This document shows positions 28,520 to 37,733 of a stretch of DNA of 64,000 nucleotides, one piece after another; position 1 is the first letter of the stretch, and each line of letters begins with the position of its first letter. The notes under the pieces are model-generated. The model had not been told where the DNA came from and did not search any database. It worked only from the letters and a program-made list of their open reading frames with translations. A program made the translations under genes and the position numbers. Origin of the DNA: an uncultured Granulosicoccus sp. (GTDB lineage Bacteria; Pseudomonadota; Gammaproteobacteria; Granulosicoccales; Granulosicoccaceae); assembly GCA_937924505.1 (NCBI GenBank), contig CALDSR010000045.1, positions 1-64,000 of the forward strand, given 5' to 3'.

Positions 28520-28642
28520 ATGCCTGTCAGGCGGATCAGCATGCGGTTTTCAGAACTTTTCGATGGGTTTCTCGATATCGGCACAATGGCGTGGTTTCTG
28601 CTACGTCCGGGTATCAGGATCGACACAAGAAATCGCACTTGA
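28520..28642 (+). CDS. Possible 40-residue leader ORF overlapping the kpsC start
   Basis: ATG 28520 is preceded at 9 bases by a perfect GGAGG (28506-28510), the best ribosome-binding site in this stretch. It opens a 40-codon frame (starting MPVRRISMRF, with the hydrophobic MAWFLL) that ends in TGA at 28640-28642. This stop overlaps a TTG codon (28639) in the kpsC frame as TTGA, the layout of stop-start coupling. No homology is recognised; the frame may be accidental. Confidence 0.3.
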   Translation: MPVRRISMRFSELFDGFLDIGTMAWFLLRPGIRIDTRNRT

Positions 28643-30723
28643 AATCCAGTACAGCGCCACACAGCGAAGCAGGCACTCATGCGATCGCCACATCGTCCGG
28701 TATTCGGGCTATTGTGCATCTGCCGAGCTTTCTCGGTGTCGATTCGGTTGTCTCACCTGCAGCTGCGGACGCACGAAATCTTGCGATTTCGATGGTTGTC
28801 GTGTGGGGACGAAAAGAGAGCGCCGAACCGGCTCTCGCTTTGGCGTCTGAACGAGACTTGCCAGTCGTCTACATCGAGGATGGTTGGGTACGTACCGCAT
28901 CTGCCAATGCGCACTCACGGCGCGTTTATTCATTATTGATCGACCACGAAGGCGTGTATTACGACAGCACCGTACCCTCTGAACTTGAAAGTCTGTTGAA
29001 TCTGCCTGATGCGCAATTTGCCACCCATTGTGGCGCTGAGGAACTCAAGGAAGCACGTGATTGCCGAGCACTCCTGGTCAACAACAGTATTACCAAATAT
29101 AATTTTTGCCAACGTGCCGCCGATAACGATGTAAAACGGGATGCACGGGACTTGGTCCTTGTCATCGATCAAACTCTCGATGATGCATCACTTGCCTATG
29201 GCGATATGTCTGCGCCCGGGTTCGAAAAAATGCTCGATACCGCTATTGCGGAGAATCCACATTCGCGCATTGTCGTTCGCACGCATCCAGATGTCGTGTC
29301 AGGTCGCCGAGCGGGTTACCTCGGCAGCCTTGCCAGTGAACGCGGACTTGAGATCAGCGCGAAAGGTGATAATCCGATTGATTGGTTGAAGCACGCGACG
29401 AAAGTGTACGCCGGAACTTCGCAGATCGGCTATGAAGCGCTGCTCTGCGGTGCCGAAGTTCATGTGTTTGGAAAACCGTTCTATGCGGGTTGGGGCCTGA
29501 CGCATGATCGCCGGGAGATTCCGCGTCGCGTGCAAAAGCGCAGTATTGATGAACTTTTTTTCGCAGCCCACATGGCTATTGCGCACTATTGTCATCCAGT
29601 GACTGGTGATCACTGGACACTACGTGAGTGTCTTGCCCATGTTTGTCTGCAGCAACATGAGTTTGCACGAAATGCACAGGCTTTTGTCGGTGATGGCATT
29701 ACGCTGTGGAAGCGTCGTTACTTGCGTCAGTATCTGCGATCGCCTGCCGGGAGTTTGCGTTTCGCGAGTGGCGGTACACGATCCCCAGAGGAAACTGCGT
29801 TGACTTGGAGTTTTCGAGATCAGTCGGAAGGGTGTGAGCCTTTGAGTGGGAACGTATGTCGCATTGAGGATGGTTTCCTGCGTTCACGCGGACTGGGATC
29901 GGATTTCGTCGCGCCGGCATCGATCGTAGTCGATGGCAGCGGCTTGTATTTTGATCCATCAAATGCAAGTGATCTCGAAATCCTGCTACAGGAGCACGAC
30001 TGCACACCTGAAGAAATTTCCCGTGCAGCCCGCTTGCGTCGACAGATCCTGGCAGCGGGTGTCAGTAAATACAATGTGGGCCGAGATACCCGAAAACTCG
30101 AAGCCCCTGTCGAGAAGCCATTGTTGTTGGTGGTGGGGCAGGTCGCTGATGATGAATCCATACAGCGTGGTTCCCTGGATGTTGGCGGTAATCTCGCCTT
30201 GTGCGAAGCTGTGCGAAAAGATAACCCACATGCCCATATTGTATTCAAGCCGCATCCGGATGTTGTCAGTGGCAATCGAGTGGGTGCGATACCGGAAGAT
30301 GTCTTGTTCAGTGTTGTCGATGACATGGTTGTGGATATCAATATCATCGATTGCATCGAGCAATGTGATGAAGTCCATACGATTACATCCTTGTCCGGAT
30401 TCGAGGCATTGCTGCGCAACAAGACGGTCGTGACCTATGGTCTGCCTTTTTATGCCGGTTGGGGTTTGACTCGTGATCGACATGATCTGGCCCGCAGGAC
30501 GCGAGCAAGAACATTGGATGAGCTGATCTACCTCAGCCTGATTGCCTATCCCAAATATCTGGATATCGAAAGCGGTGAGTTCATAAGGCCGGAAGACTTG
30601 GTCAGCATGATGGCTCGCGAGACTCGCGTATCGGCCGGCAATGGTGCGACCGCCAGTCGTGCACCCCGTCTTTGGCGCAAGGCGCGAAATATCGTCAAGG
30701 CAATGCGTTACTCAGCCGCGTAA
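28639..30723 (+). CDS. kpsC: Capsule poly-Kdo linker transferase KpsC
   Basis: Builds the poly-Kdo linker on the lipid acceptor of group 2 capsules; KpsC proteins have two retaining beta-Kdo transferase modules. Both are visible: module 1 has VVYIEDGWVRT, VLVIDQTLDD, THPDVVSGRRAGYL and SQIGYEALLCG; module 2 has CRIEDGFLRSRGLGSDF, VVGQVADDESI, FKPHPDVVSGNRVG and TSLSGFEALL with FYAGWGL in each. From TTG 28639 the length is 694 residues, close to E. coli KpsC (675), and the homology begins a few residues after it (SSGIRAIVHLPSFL). Upstream in-frame starts (GTG 28591, TTG 28504) lack ribosome-binding sites; the true start is uncertain. The end overlaps the convergent GT2 gene by 16 bases. Confidence 0.92.
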   Translation: MKSSTAPHSEAGTHAIATSSGIRAIVHLPSFLGVDSVVSPAAADARNLAISMVVVWGRKESAEPALALASERDLPVVYIEDGWVRTASANAHSRRVYSLLIDHEGVYYDSTVPSELESLLNLPDAQFATHCGAEELKEARDCRALLVNNSITKYNFCQRAADNDVKRDARDLVLVIDQTLDDASLAYGDMSAPGFEKMLDTAIAENPHSRIVVRTHPDVVSGRRAGYLGSLASERGLEISAKGDNPIDWLKHATKVYAGTSQIGYEALLCGAEVHVFGKPFYAGWGLTHDRREIPRRVQKRSIDELFFAAHMAIAHYCHPVTGDHWTLRECLAHVCLQQHEFARNAQAFVGDGITLWKRRYLRQYLRSPAGSLRFASGGTRSPEETALTWSFRDQSEGCEPLSGNVCRIEDGFLRSRGLGSDFVAPASIVVDGSGLYFDPSNASDLEILLQEHDCTPEEISRAARLRRQILAAGVSKYNVGRDTRKLEAPVEKPLLLVVGQVADDESIQRGSLDVGGNLALCEAVRKDNPHAHIVFKPHPDVVSGNRVGAIPEDVLFSVVDDMVVDINIIDCIEQCDEVHTITSLSGFEALLRNKTVVTYGLPFYAGWGLTRDRHDLARRTRARTLDELIYLSLIAYPKYLDIESGEFIRPEDLVSMMARETRVSAGNGATASRAPRLWRKARNIVKAMRYSAA

Positions 30724-32603
30724 GCTGGCTTTTCGCTGTCCAACGACAAATTGGGATTCCAGTAAGGATCATTATTGATCACTGTTAACCAGCGTTGTCG
30801 CAGGGTTTCGCACTCGCGCTTGAAGCGTGCCGCCTTTGCCGGGGAGTCATCGGCCCCGCGAGAGACAGATTCGTGATGCAGTAAGGTCACAAACGGCAAA
30901 AGGATATTGTCATATCCATGACTTGCCACTCTAAGGCAGAGATCCACATCGTTGAACGCCACTTGCAAGGCTTCTTCATCAAGCCCTCCACTGTTGATAA
31001 ACACGTCTCGACGAATCGCAAGACAGGCGGCGGTCACAGCACTTGTCTGGTGAGCAAGGCGGAGCTTGTGCAGATACCCGCTATCGCGGTCTGATGCAAA
31101 TCGATTCACATGTCCAGCAAGCCCTTTCATACCCATGACGATACCCGCATGTTGCACACGGGAATTGGCGTACAAGAGTCTTGCACCGACGCATCCACTG
31201 CTAGCTTGATTGGCCTGGCAAACCAATTCCTCAAGCCAGCGACCGTCTATCACCTCCGTGTCATTATTCAATAGAACGACGATATCCGCTGTTGATGTTT
31301 GCACGGCAGCATTGTTAATTGCCGAATAGTTGAAGTCGCCTGGAAAGGCTGTAAAGGACACGCGAGGTTCATTTTTCAGCGTCTGCTGAAAAGAAAAGAA
31401 CGCGGGCTCGGTGCTATCGTTATCCATCACCCGAATGTGGTAGTTCGGGTAATCGGTAAGGCTGAGGATCGACTCTACACAGGCACGCAATATCGGTTCT
31501 CGGTCGCGTGTGGGGATAATGATATCAACGCCAGGTGCTGGATCAGGTAGTGGCCAATGGGTACGAAACAAACTCGGAACCGGCGCAGCAATGACTCGCG
31601 GGCGTAGCCTGTCATCCGCAATTCTGGCCTGCCAGTACTGCTCAACTACCCGCCTGTCATTTTCACCGATCGAAAACCAGCGATCGCTCATTTTCGTTTC
31701 GGGAACCGAATACAAAACTGCTGGTACCCTGAGCACTTCGTCTTTGGTGAGATCGTGACTCGCACGCATCAGAAAGTCATATTCTTTCGAGTTGCCCAGT
31801 GAATCGTCAAGTCCGCCGAGCTTGTCGAACAATTCTCGGCTACATGAGAAAACCCGCCCGACATAGTTTCCTGATTGCAGCAACGTCATATCCCAGGAGG
31901 GTTTCATGACGCCATGCAGTGCTTGCCCGTTAGCATTGATAAGCTGATGATCGCCGTAGCACAATTGAACCCTTGGATTCATATGGAGCTGCGTGAGTAA
32001 AGTTGTCGCGGCATCTTCGTGCAAAATGACCTCTTCAGAGGTAATCAGCAAAGCGTCATTGTCAGATTTCTTTTCCTGTTTTTGGAGTGAGCTCAAACCG
32101 CCATCAGGGTGTTGCAACAACCATTCGTTGTAGTCCGGTTCCTGCCGAAATGAGCGCATGAATTTGTCATAGATTTCATAGCTTACTGATCGTTGACATT
32201 TCCTTTTCATACGACCCATTGCAAAACGGCGACTCAGGCGGGACAGGCTGACGTGAAAATCTGAGCGCTTTGGGGTCGTTCGAGAACCGATCTCACGATC
32301 AACCGAGATACCCAGCTCCGCCAACCGTGAACGGATATATATGACCCGACGACTTGAACCGGTGACGCCGAGTTGCAGGGACGCTGTATGGTCCTCGAGG
32401 TGCAGATCGAGGCCGGCCCCCATGGATTCGCTGCCCGAAGATACCGTGATCATGTACCACCCGGCGGCCAGATTGCAGCGGCTGCGATAGGCTGATTTAT
32501 TGTCTGCCGAATCCCCCACGCTAGTTGTTGGAATGAGATCCAGTTCAACTATGAGACCGAGGTGCTTGCGTAGACGGGTGTTGAGACTTTGGCGGCTTGT
32601 CAT
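30708..32603 (-). CDS. Large family 2 glycosyltransferase, probably two-domain
   Basis: A 631-residue protein. The C-terminal part, from about residue 365, is a GT2 domain: VDIIIPTRDREPILRACVES, then FNYSAINNAAVQ, the VLLNNDTEV metal-site motif, and a late AFNDVDLCLRVASHGYDN with HHESVSRG. The preceding 220 residues look like a second, degenerate GT-A domain (ITSEEVILHEDAATTLL, then KEYDFLMRASHDLT). The first 140 residues are unassigned. Such proteins are common in polymer loci with repeating sugars. ATG 32603 is used; a GTG lies three codons upstream. Confidence 0.83.
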   Translation of the reverse strand: MTSRQSLNTRLRKHLGLIVELDLIPTTSVGDSADNKSAYRSRCNLAAGWYMITVSSGSESMGAGLDLHLEDHTASLQLGVTGSSRRVIYIRSRLAELGISVDREIGSRTTPKRSDFHVSLSRLSRRFAMGRMKRKCQRSVSYEIYDKFMRSFRQEPDYNEWLLQHPDGGLSSLQKQEKKSDNDALLITSEEVILHEDAATTLLTQLHMNPRVQLCYGDHQLINANGQALHGVMKPSWDMTLLQSGNYVGRVFSCSRELFDKLGGLDDSLGNSKEYDFLMRASHDLTKDEVLRVPAVLYSVPETKMSDRWFSIGENDRRVVEQYWQARIADDRLRPRVIAAPVPSLFRTHWPLPDPAPGVDIIIPTRDREPILRACVESILSLTDYPNYHIRVMDNDSTEPAFFSFQQTLKNEPRVSFTAFPGDFNYSAINNAAVQTSTADIVVLLNNDTEVIDGRWLEELVCQANQASSGCVGARLLYANSRVQHAGIVMGMKGLAGHVNRFASDRDSGYLHKLRLAHQTSAVTAACLAIRRDVFINSGGLDEEALQVAFNDVDLCLRVASHGYDNILLPFVTLLHHESVSRGADDSPAKAARFKRECETLRQRWLTVINNDPYWNPNLSLDSEKPAYAAE

Positions 32604-32829
32604 GTGATGCACTGCGACATTTTAATAGTATAGCGTGAAGCTCCTCACACGGACTGGCAATCGGTGAGGTTCAACGTCATTTTTCCGTTGTTTCGGCCGG
32701 TTCACTGATTGATCGAAAAATCAGAATGAAACGCTATACCGTCAACAAATTGGTTTTATAGCGGTGGCGTCGCGAAATATGTCAGGGCATCATTGGCAGC
32801 ATAATAAAAACTATAAATCAGGCCCCCGG
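32604..32829. promoter_or_regulatory. Divergent control region with paired CGCTATAC boxes
   Basis: On the reverse strand TATACT (32626-32631) and on the forward strand TATACC (32734-32739) each follow CGC, giving an inverted pair of CGCTATAC boxes facing the GT2 gene and the G8-domain gene. They could be the two -10 elements of divergent promoters. No good -35 hexamers are seen, so the call rests on the symmetry. Confidence 0.3.
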
Positions 32830-35259
32830 ATGTTTAGTTACCTTTCCCGAATAGTCTTCATTCTTTCATTTGTCTCTGTGCTGTCAGCCTGTGGTGGTGG
32901 CGGTGCGAACAATTTGGTCGGGACATCCGATATCCCCCTCAATGATGCGCCGGACACCAGTATGGCTAACGCTGATACTCGCGCAGCCACTCTCTGGTCC
33001 GATCCAGCGACCTGGGGTGGTGCTGTTCCGCAGGACAACACCGATATTCTGATACCTCGCGGCCAGACCATTATCCTTGACCGTGATGTGTCAGCTGCAA
33101 CCTTGACTATCAATGGCGCTCTCGTCTGTGACAATCGGGATCTGGCGTTGAGTGCTCGTTGGATCATGGTGCACGGCAATCTTGAATGTGGCACTGCTGA
33201 AAAACCTTTTATGAATCATCTTGACATCACCTTGACCGGTAATGACAAGAACGAGTCTGTTATGGGCATGGGGACCAAGACTATCGCTGCCATGGGTGGT
33301 GGCGTTATCTCGCTGCATGGACAGCCGCGTACCAGCTGGCTGATGCTCGACGGCACTGTCAATCCCGGTGCTCGAGAGATCCGCACCGAATACGCGACCA
33401 ACTGGCGCGCCGGAGACACCATTGTCGTGACGTCGACAGCTGACTCGATGCATGAGGCCGAAACACACATTATTCAGAGTATCGACGGTGATTTGATCCG
33501 GCTCAACCGGGCGCTGGAGCATCGCCACTTTGGTGAGATGCAGTCGTTCTCGAATGGACAACGCGACTGGGATGTCGATACACGGGCGGAAGTCGCATTG
33601 TTGTCTCGAAACATCAGAATTCAAGGCGATGAAGCATCTGAAGCTAATCGTTTTGGCGCGCACATGATGATCATGGAAGGTTCCATAGGCTTGATTTCCG
33701 GTGTTGAATTTCGTCGTGTGGGCCAAGAGGGTATTCTGGGTCGTTATCCATTTCACTGGCATATTGCCAATAATGTTCAGGGTCAGTACATTCGCAATTC
33801 GTCGATCGTCAGAAGCTACAACCGTTGCATAACGGTCCATGCTTCACATAATGCACTGGTTGAAGATAACGTCTGCATGGATCACGTCGGTCACGGTTTC
33901 TTTCTCGAAGACGGCGGTGAGACCGGTAATGTGTTCAATCGCAATCTTGGATTGCTTACGCGTCGACCGAGAGATCAAGTCGCCTTGATTCCCAGCGATA
34001 TTCAGGACGGTGAAGCAGCCCGAGGCCCTTCAACGTTCTGGATCTCTAACGGAGACAATACCTTTATCGGTAATGCTGCCGCGGGTTCTGATGGTCTTGG
34101 ATTCTGGTACGACACGGATGAAACGGTTTCCGGTTCTTCCGCGGGTCTTTTGCGTTATCGCAATGTGTCGCCGATGTTTTCAAAGTTCGGCGAATTTCGT
34201 GATAACCGAGTCCACTCATCCGATATGGCTTTCAGTACCTGCACGCTTGACAGCGGACCGGCCGGTTATTTGCCACCGGAACGCGCTCAGTTTCACAACC
34301 TGACGGTTTTTACCGGTGGTGATGGCGCTGTTTGGCCGTGCGAAGGTAAACAGATTTTTACCGAGCTCAAAGTCACTGATACGGGTCACGCTCACCATGC
34401 GGGATTTGTGGCGCCGCGACCGGTCACGGTCAGAGATTCTTTGTTCGTGGCCAATAGCAAGCTTTCAGAGGGCGGACGGGGCCGTCAACGTAGTGCAATA
34501 GGAATCTATGACTTTGGAGTTGACCTGCGCAATGTGCACTTTGCAAACTTCAATAACGAGTACGGCGGCAATTTCATGTTTGGCGCGCGGGATGCCGATG
34601 TTCGTATTACCAGTAATCCAATCTCAGGAGTAACTCTGGCGGATTCCTATCTCTACTATGATCGGCGCAATCAGGCAGAAGACATGCGTCCTTCTGCCTG
34701 GGGTGCAGTGATTCATGATGAAGATGGTAGTTTGGGCTTGGGTGCCGGGACCGCATTGGTGGCTGATCATCCTTTGATGACCGATTCAACCTGTACTGAT
34801 GTGTTTTCGACAGGGCGTTTGTGCGGCAACCGCTATGCACGGGTCAAGATGAATTTTGACGGACGTAGAAATTTGCCGCCCGTTAGACATTTGAGAAGTG
34901 ATGGGCGTGAGGCTATTGGTCGACCGTTGGCAGAACGAGCACACTATCAAAGTGTTGTTTCAGTCAATCACAATCGTTACCACTATGCCTATGAGTTTGA
35001 TGCTGGTGTTCTCAACACCGGATCAATGGACGCCAGCATCGAGTTTGCGCATGATAACGATACTGCGGTTCTTGAATTTCGCAACATGCCGCCAAATGTG
35101 ACAGTCAGAACGGTTGGTTTCAGCGATGCCGTTAGTATCAATGCACTCAAGCAAGGAGCAGGTCGCCAGTATGTACACGACGGTCAGTCCCTGTTTGTCA
35201 AGCTCAAGGCGTCTGGGGAGACCTGGGGTGCGAAAGACAAGGTTTCGTTGTCTTGGTAG
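32830..35259 (+). CDS. G8-domain beta-helix lipoprotein (CEMIP/TMEM2-like)
   Basis: Predicted lipoprotein of 809 residues. ATG 32830 gives a textbook signal (MFSYLSRIVFILSFVSVLSA) with lipidated Cys21 followed by a Gly run; in-frame starts at 32764 and 32779 would only lengthen the N-terminus. A G8 domain covers about residues 55-135 (LWSDPATWGGAVPQ, then ILIPRGQTIILDRDVS, LTINGALVCDN, WIMVHGNLECG). The rest has right-handed beta-helix character with segments such as YPFHWHIANNVQG, NRCITVHASHNALVEDNVC and GHGFFLEDGGETGNVFNRN, which match the part of CEMIP/TMEM2 and fibrocystin-like proteins behind the G8 domain. Animal relatives act on hyaluronan. Its 3' end overlaps the convergent sulfatase gene by 76 bases. 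Activity is inferred only. Confidence 0.82.
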   Translation: MFSYLSRIVFILSFVSVLSACGGGGANNLVGTSDIPLNDAPDTSMANADTRAATLWSDPATWGGAVPQDNTDILIPRGQTIILDRDVSAATLTINGALVCDNRDLALSARWIMVHGNLECGTAEKPFMNHLDITLTGNDKNESVMGMGTKTIAAMGGGVISLHGQPRTSWLMLDGTVNPGAREIRTEYATNWRAGDTIVVTSTADSMHEAETHIIQSIDGDLIRLNRALEHRHFGEMQSFSNGQRDWDVDTRAEVALLSRNIRIQGDEASEANRFGAHMMIMEGSIGLISGVEFRRVGQEGILGRYPFHWHIANNVQGQYIRNSSIVRSYNRCITVHASHNALVEDNVCMDHVGHGFFLEDGGETGNVFNRNLGLLTRRPRDQVALIPSDIQDGEAARGPSTFWISNGDNTFIGNAAAGSDGLGFWYDTDETVSGSSAGLLRYRNVSPMFSKFGEFRDNRVHSSDMAFSTCTLDSGPAGYLPPERAQFHNLTVFTGGDGAVWPCEGKQIFTELKVTDTGHAHHAGFVAPRPVTVRDSLFVANSKLSEGGRGRQRSAIGIYDFGVDLRNVHFANFNNEYGGNFMFGARDADVRITSNPISGVTLADSYLYYDRRNQAEDMRPSAWGAVIHDEDGSLGLGAGTALVADHPLMTDSTCTDVFSTGRLCGNRYARVKMNFDGRRNLPPVRHLRSDGREAIGRPLAERAHYQSVVSVNHNRYHYAYEFDAGVLNTGSMDASIEFAHDNDTAVLEFRNMPPNVTVRTVGFSDAVSINALKQGAGRQYVHDGQSLFVKLKASGETWGAKDKVSLSW

Positions 35260-37583
35260 GACCATTCATGGACAACATCTCCTGACAGTGTAGTCAATGA
35301 GATGTTTTCGATAACGAGACCCGAAGCTTCTGCTGGCACCACGAGGCGGAGGCTATCAATGTCATCAGCACTGTCGAGTAACATTTCCAGCGTATGAGAC
35401 TGACTATCTCCAAGCAGTGAATCTGATACAAGGTTAGTGTCCGAAAAACTTTCGTATTCTGAACGCCAGCGCGCCTCAAGCGTTGTATTTGTCGGGGCTC
35501 GATACTGTACGTGTAGCGTAGCGGGCTCGTTTAAATAGATATTGTCGGTCGTCAATACCATATCGGTGTTATCGTCAGCAGAACTGATATTGAGTTCGCC
35601 AGCGCCTTTTGTCATGATCGTTGAAGCATTTCCGTGCCAGCTGTCGATTTGTGAAAACCTTTGCGGTGCAGCACCAAGCAAACGATTTTCGAGTGGTAGG
35701 TAAATCGTATCTTCAGGCGCTTCCAGGCTAAGTGACAGGGCAAGCTCTCCCGTGTCGTCGAATTGCAGAATCACAAGCGTGTCGCTATTCAGCAACGGTG
35801 GATTTGGCGCGTTGAGTGGCAGCACGGTTCGATTACTCCAGACCTCCTGACCATTAACGTACATGGTGGAAGAAAAGAAATTGTTTCGACTCAGTATCTT
35901 GTTTGCGGTGAAATCTATAAAAGGGTCCCAGCCGCTCATACGTGACACCGGTATTGCAACGAGTACCGATTCGCCTTGTTCTGTCGTTGGATCATCCCGC
36001 AATGTGAACAGGTTGTCTTCACTGTCAGGATCACGGATTTCGTTGCGCCAGCCGAGCGCGGGATTGGGTGCCTGGAGCAAAAATTCATCAACTGTAAAGC
36101 TGGAGTAATAGCTACCCAAGGCCGCGGCGTCCTCGGTCGCGATCGGGTCCGACACCTGGATTGAACTGATCGGATAAGATTTCCTGGGTGTCCATCCATT
36201 TTCAGTGGTAATCGCCTTAAGACGCCGATGCATGTCGACGCGAACTTGCTCATAGCTTGGGTCCGCATAGACAGTGCGAGTTTCTTTCGGATCGTTGACC
36301 AGATCATATAGTTCGTAATGACCTTCAACTTCGAGCGATTTGATCAACTTGTACTCGTCGGTGCGTACGGCTGCCTGGGCTTTTTCGTACATTAGAAAAA
36401 GTTCCTGCCTCCATTGATTGTCAGTGGTATTTTCATTGAGTTTCCGCAAGCTCGAACCAGCCATGAACGAGGGTATCTCCGCATCGGCGAAATCGAGGAT
36501 GGTCGGAGCAATATCCAGCGTACTGACCAGCTCAGAAAAACGTTTTCCAGTGTCTTCGCTGCCAGGAAAATCGATAAGCATAGGGACTCGAATCGGTTCT
36601 TCATAAACAAAATGCTTTTCGGTCAATCCATGATCACCCAGGCTGTAACCATTGTCACTTGTGTAAATGAACAAGGTGTTGTTTTGCTTGGCGCGAAGAC
36701 TTGTGGCGTCGCGGATAGTTCCAATCGAATCATCAAGCCCGAGTATCGCTCGATAGTGGAATTTTATGTACTGACTCCAACTATTGTTAAAGCAGTTGAG
36801 GCCACAATGAAAATTATCCATTCCCAACCAATCCTTGATTGATTGCAGCTTGCCGCTGACAGAGAAGTCTTCGTTATAGGTATCGGGCTGAGGAATATCA
36901 ACTTCATCAAAGCTGTTTTTGTATCGCTCTGGATGTTCGAACTGCAGGTGTGGAGCTTTGAGACCGACCATCAAGAACAATGGTTTATCCGAACCGCGAT
37001 TTTCTGCGATAAATTTGCCTGCACGTTCAGCCAAAATGTCATCGACATAGCCAAAATGTTGTGTAGCTACGCCATTGACGTGTATCTGTGGATTGAAAAA
37101 ATTACCTAACCAGTCAAAGCTCTCCCAATGATCGAACCCTTTTTTAGGCTTTGATCCGTCGCCTAAGTGCCATTTGCCGATATAACCGGTTTTGTAACCG
37201 GCTTCTTGTAGAAATTCAGCAAACGTTTTTTGAGTTTCAAGAAAGGAATTGTTGCGCCAGGCGATTCTCGGTGCACTGGATTGATGGACATCTCGTCCAG
37301 TCAGTATCACACCGCGTGACGGAGAGCAAAGTGCCATTGGTACAAAGGCATTCTCCATCATGCTGCCTTCGGTCGCCAAAGCATCCATGGCGGGTGTGTT
37401 GAGAAATTCGTGTCCGCGTGCACTCTGCAGATCCCAGCGCATGTCATCTGCTACAACCAGAACGATGTCAGGCCGAGGATCCGGGTTAGCGGCAAGCGGT
37501 GGAAGGGTTTGTTGATCAGAACAGGCGCAGAGTAGAGCAAGACAACCGATCAGAAGTCCTGTCTTTCCTGGAAATGTTGCCAT
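35184..37583 (-). CDS. Sulfatase lipoprotein with long C-terminal extension
   Basis: Formylglycine-type sulfatase of 799 residues. The signal peptide ends in a lipobox with lipidated Cys21 (LALLCAC), so it is probably anchored in the outer membrane. The metal site VLVVADDMRWD lies near residue 42, the catalytic motif CSPSR at Cys86 with GVILTGRD after it, then GYIGKWHLGDG and IYTSDNGYSLGDHG. After about residue 480 come roughly 320 residues unlike the catalytic domain, with beta-rich character (YVNGQEVWSNRTV; LHVQYRAPTNTTLEARW), perhaps substrate-binding modules. Cys86 needs a formylglycine-generating enzyme, which is not in this window. Substrate unknown; it is in the same locus as a sulfotransferase. 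Confidence 0.9.
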   Translation of the reverse strand: MATFPGKTGLLIGCLALLCACSDQQTLPPLAANPDPRPDIVLVVADDMRWDLQSARGHEFLNTPAMDALATEGSMMENAFVPMALCSPSRGVILTGRDVHQSSAPRIAWRNNSFLETQKTFAEFLQEAGYKTGYIGKWHLGDGSKPKKGFDHWESFDWLGNFFNPQIHVNGVATQHFGYVDDILAERAGKFIAENRGSDKPLFLMVGLKAPHLQFEHPERYKNSFDEVDIPQPDTYNEDFSVSGKLQSIKDWLGMDNFHCGLNCFNNSWSQYIKFHYRAILGLDDSIGTIRDATSLRAKQNNTLFIYTSDNGYSLGDHGLTEKHFVYEEPIRVPMLIDFPGSEDTGKRFSELVSTLDIAPTILDFADAEIPSFMAGSSLRKLNENTTDNQWRQELFLMYEKAQAAVRTDEYKLIKSLEVEGHYELYDLVNDPKETRTVYADPSYEQVRVDMHRRLKAITTENGWTPRKSYPISSIQVSDPIATEDAAALGSYYSSFTVDEFLLQAPNPALGWRNEIRDPDSEDNLFTLRDDPTTEQGESVLVAIPVSRMSGWDPFIDFTANKILSRNNFFSSTMYVNGQEVWSNRTVLPLNAPNPPLLNSDTLVILQFDDTGELALSLSLEAPEDTIYLPLENRLLGAAPQRFSQIDSWHGNASTIMTKGAGELNISSADDNTDMVLTTDNIYLNEPATLHVQYRAPTNTTLEARWRSEYESFSDTNLVSDSLLGDSQSHTLEMLLDSADDIDSLRLVVPAEASGLVIENISLTTLSGDVVHEWSYQDNETLSFAPQVSPDALSLTNRD

Positions 37584-37733
37584 CACGATTTTTAGATCAA
37601 TAATGTATTTTCACAGACTGCGCAACTTGTATGCCATCAGTCGATGAAAATCCTTTTTTTTCCTGAGTCGTGTGGCGTTTTGGTGGCACGCTTTCTGTAT
37701 TTCCATGCATGGAAAAGTCAATGGACCCAACGC

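Noticed and set aside
28504..28638. Upstream part of the kpsC open frame as coding
   Set aside because: It has no ribosome-binding site before TTG 28504, no KpsC similarity, and the shorter form matches the family length; it remains possible.
35184..37583. Sulfatase read as a pseudogene because of its overlap and extra length
   Set aside because: The frame is intact, all catalytic motifs are present, and the C-terminal part looks like ordinary beta-rich protein.
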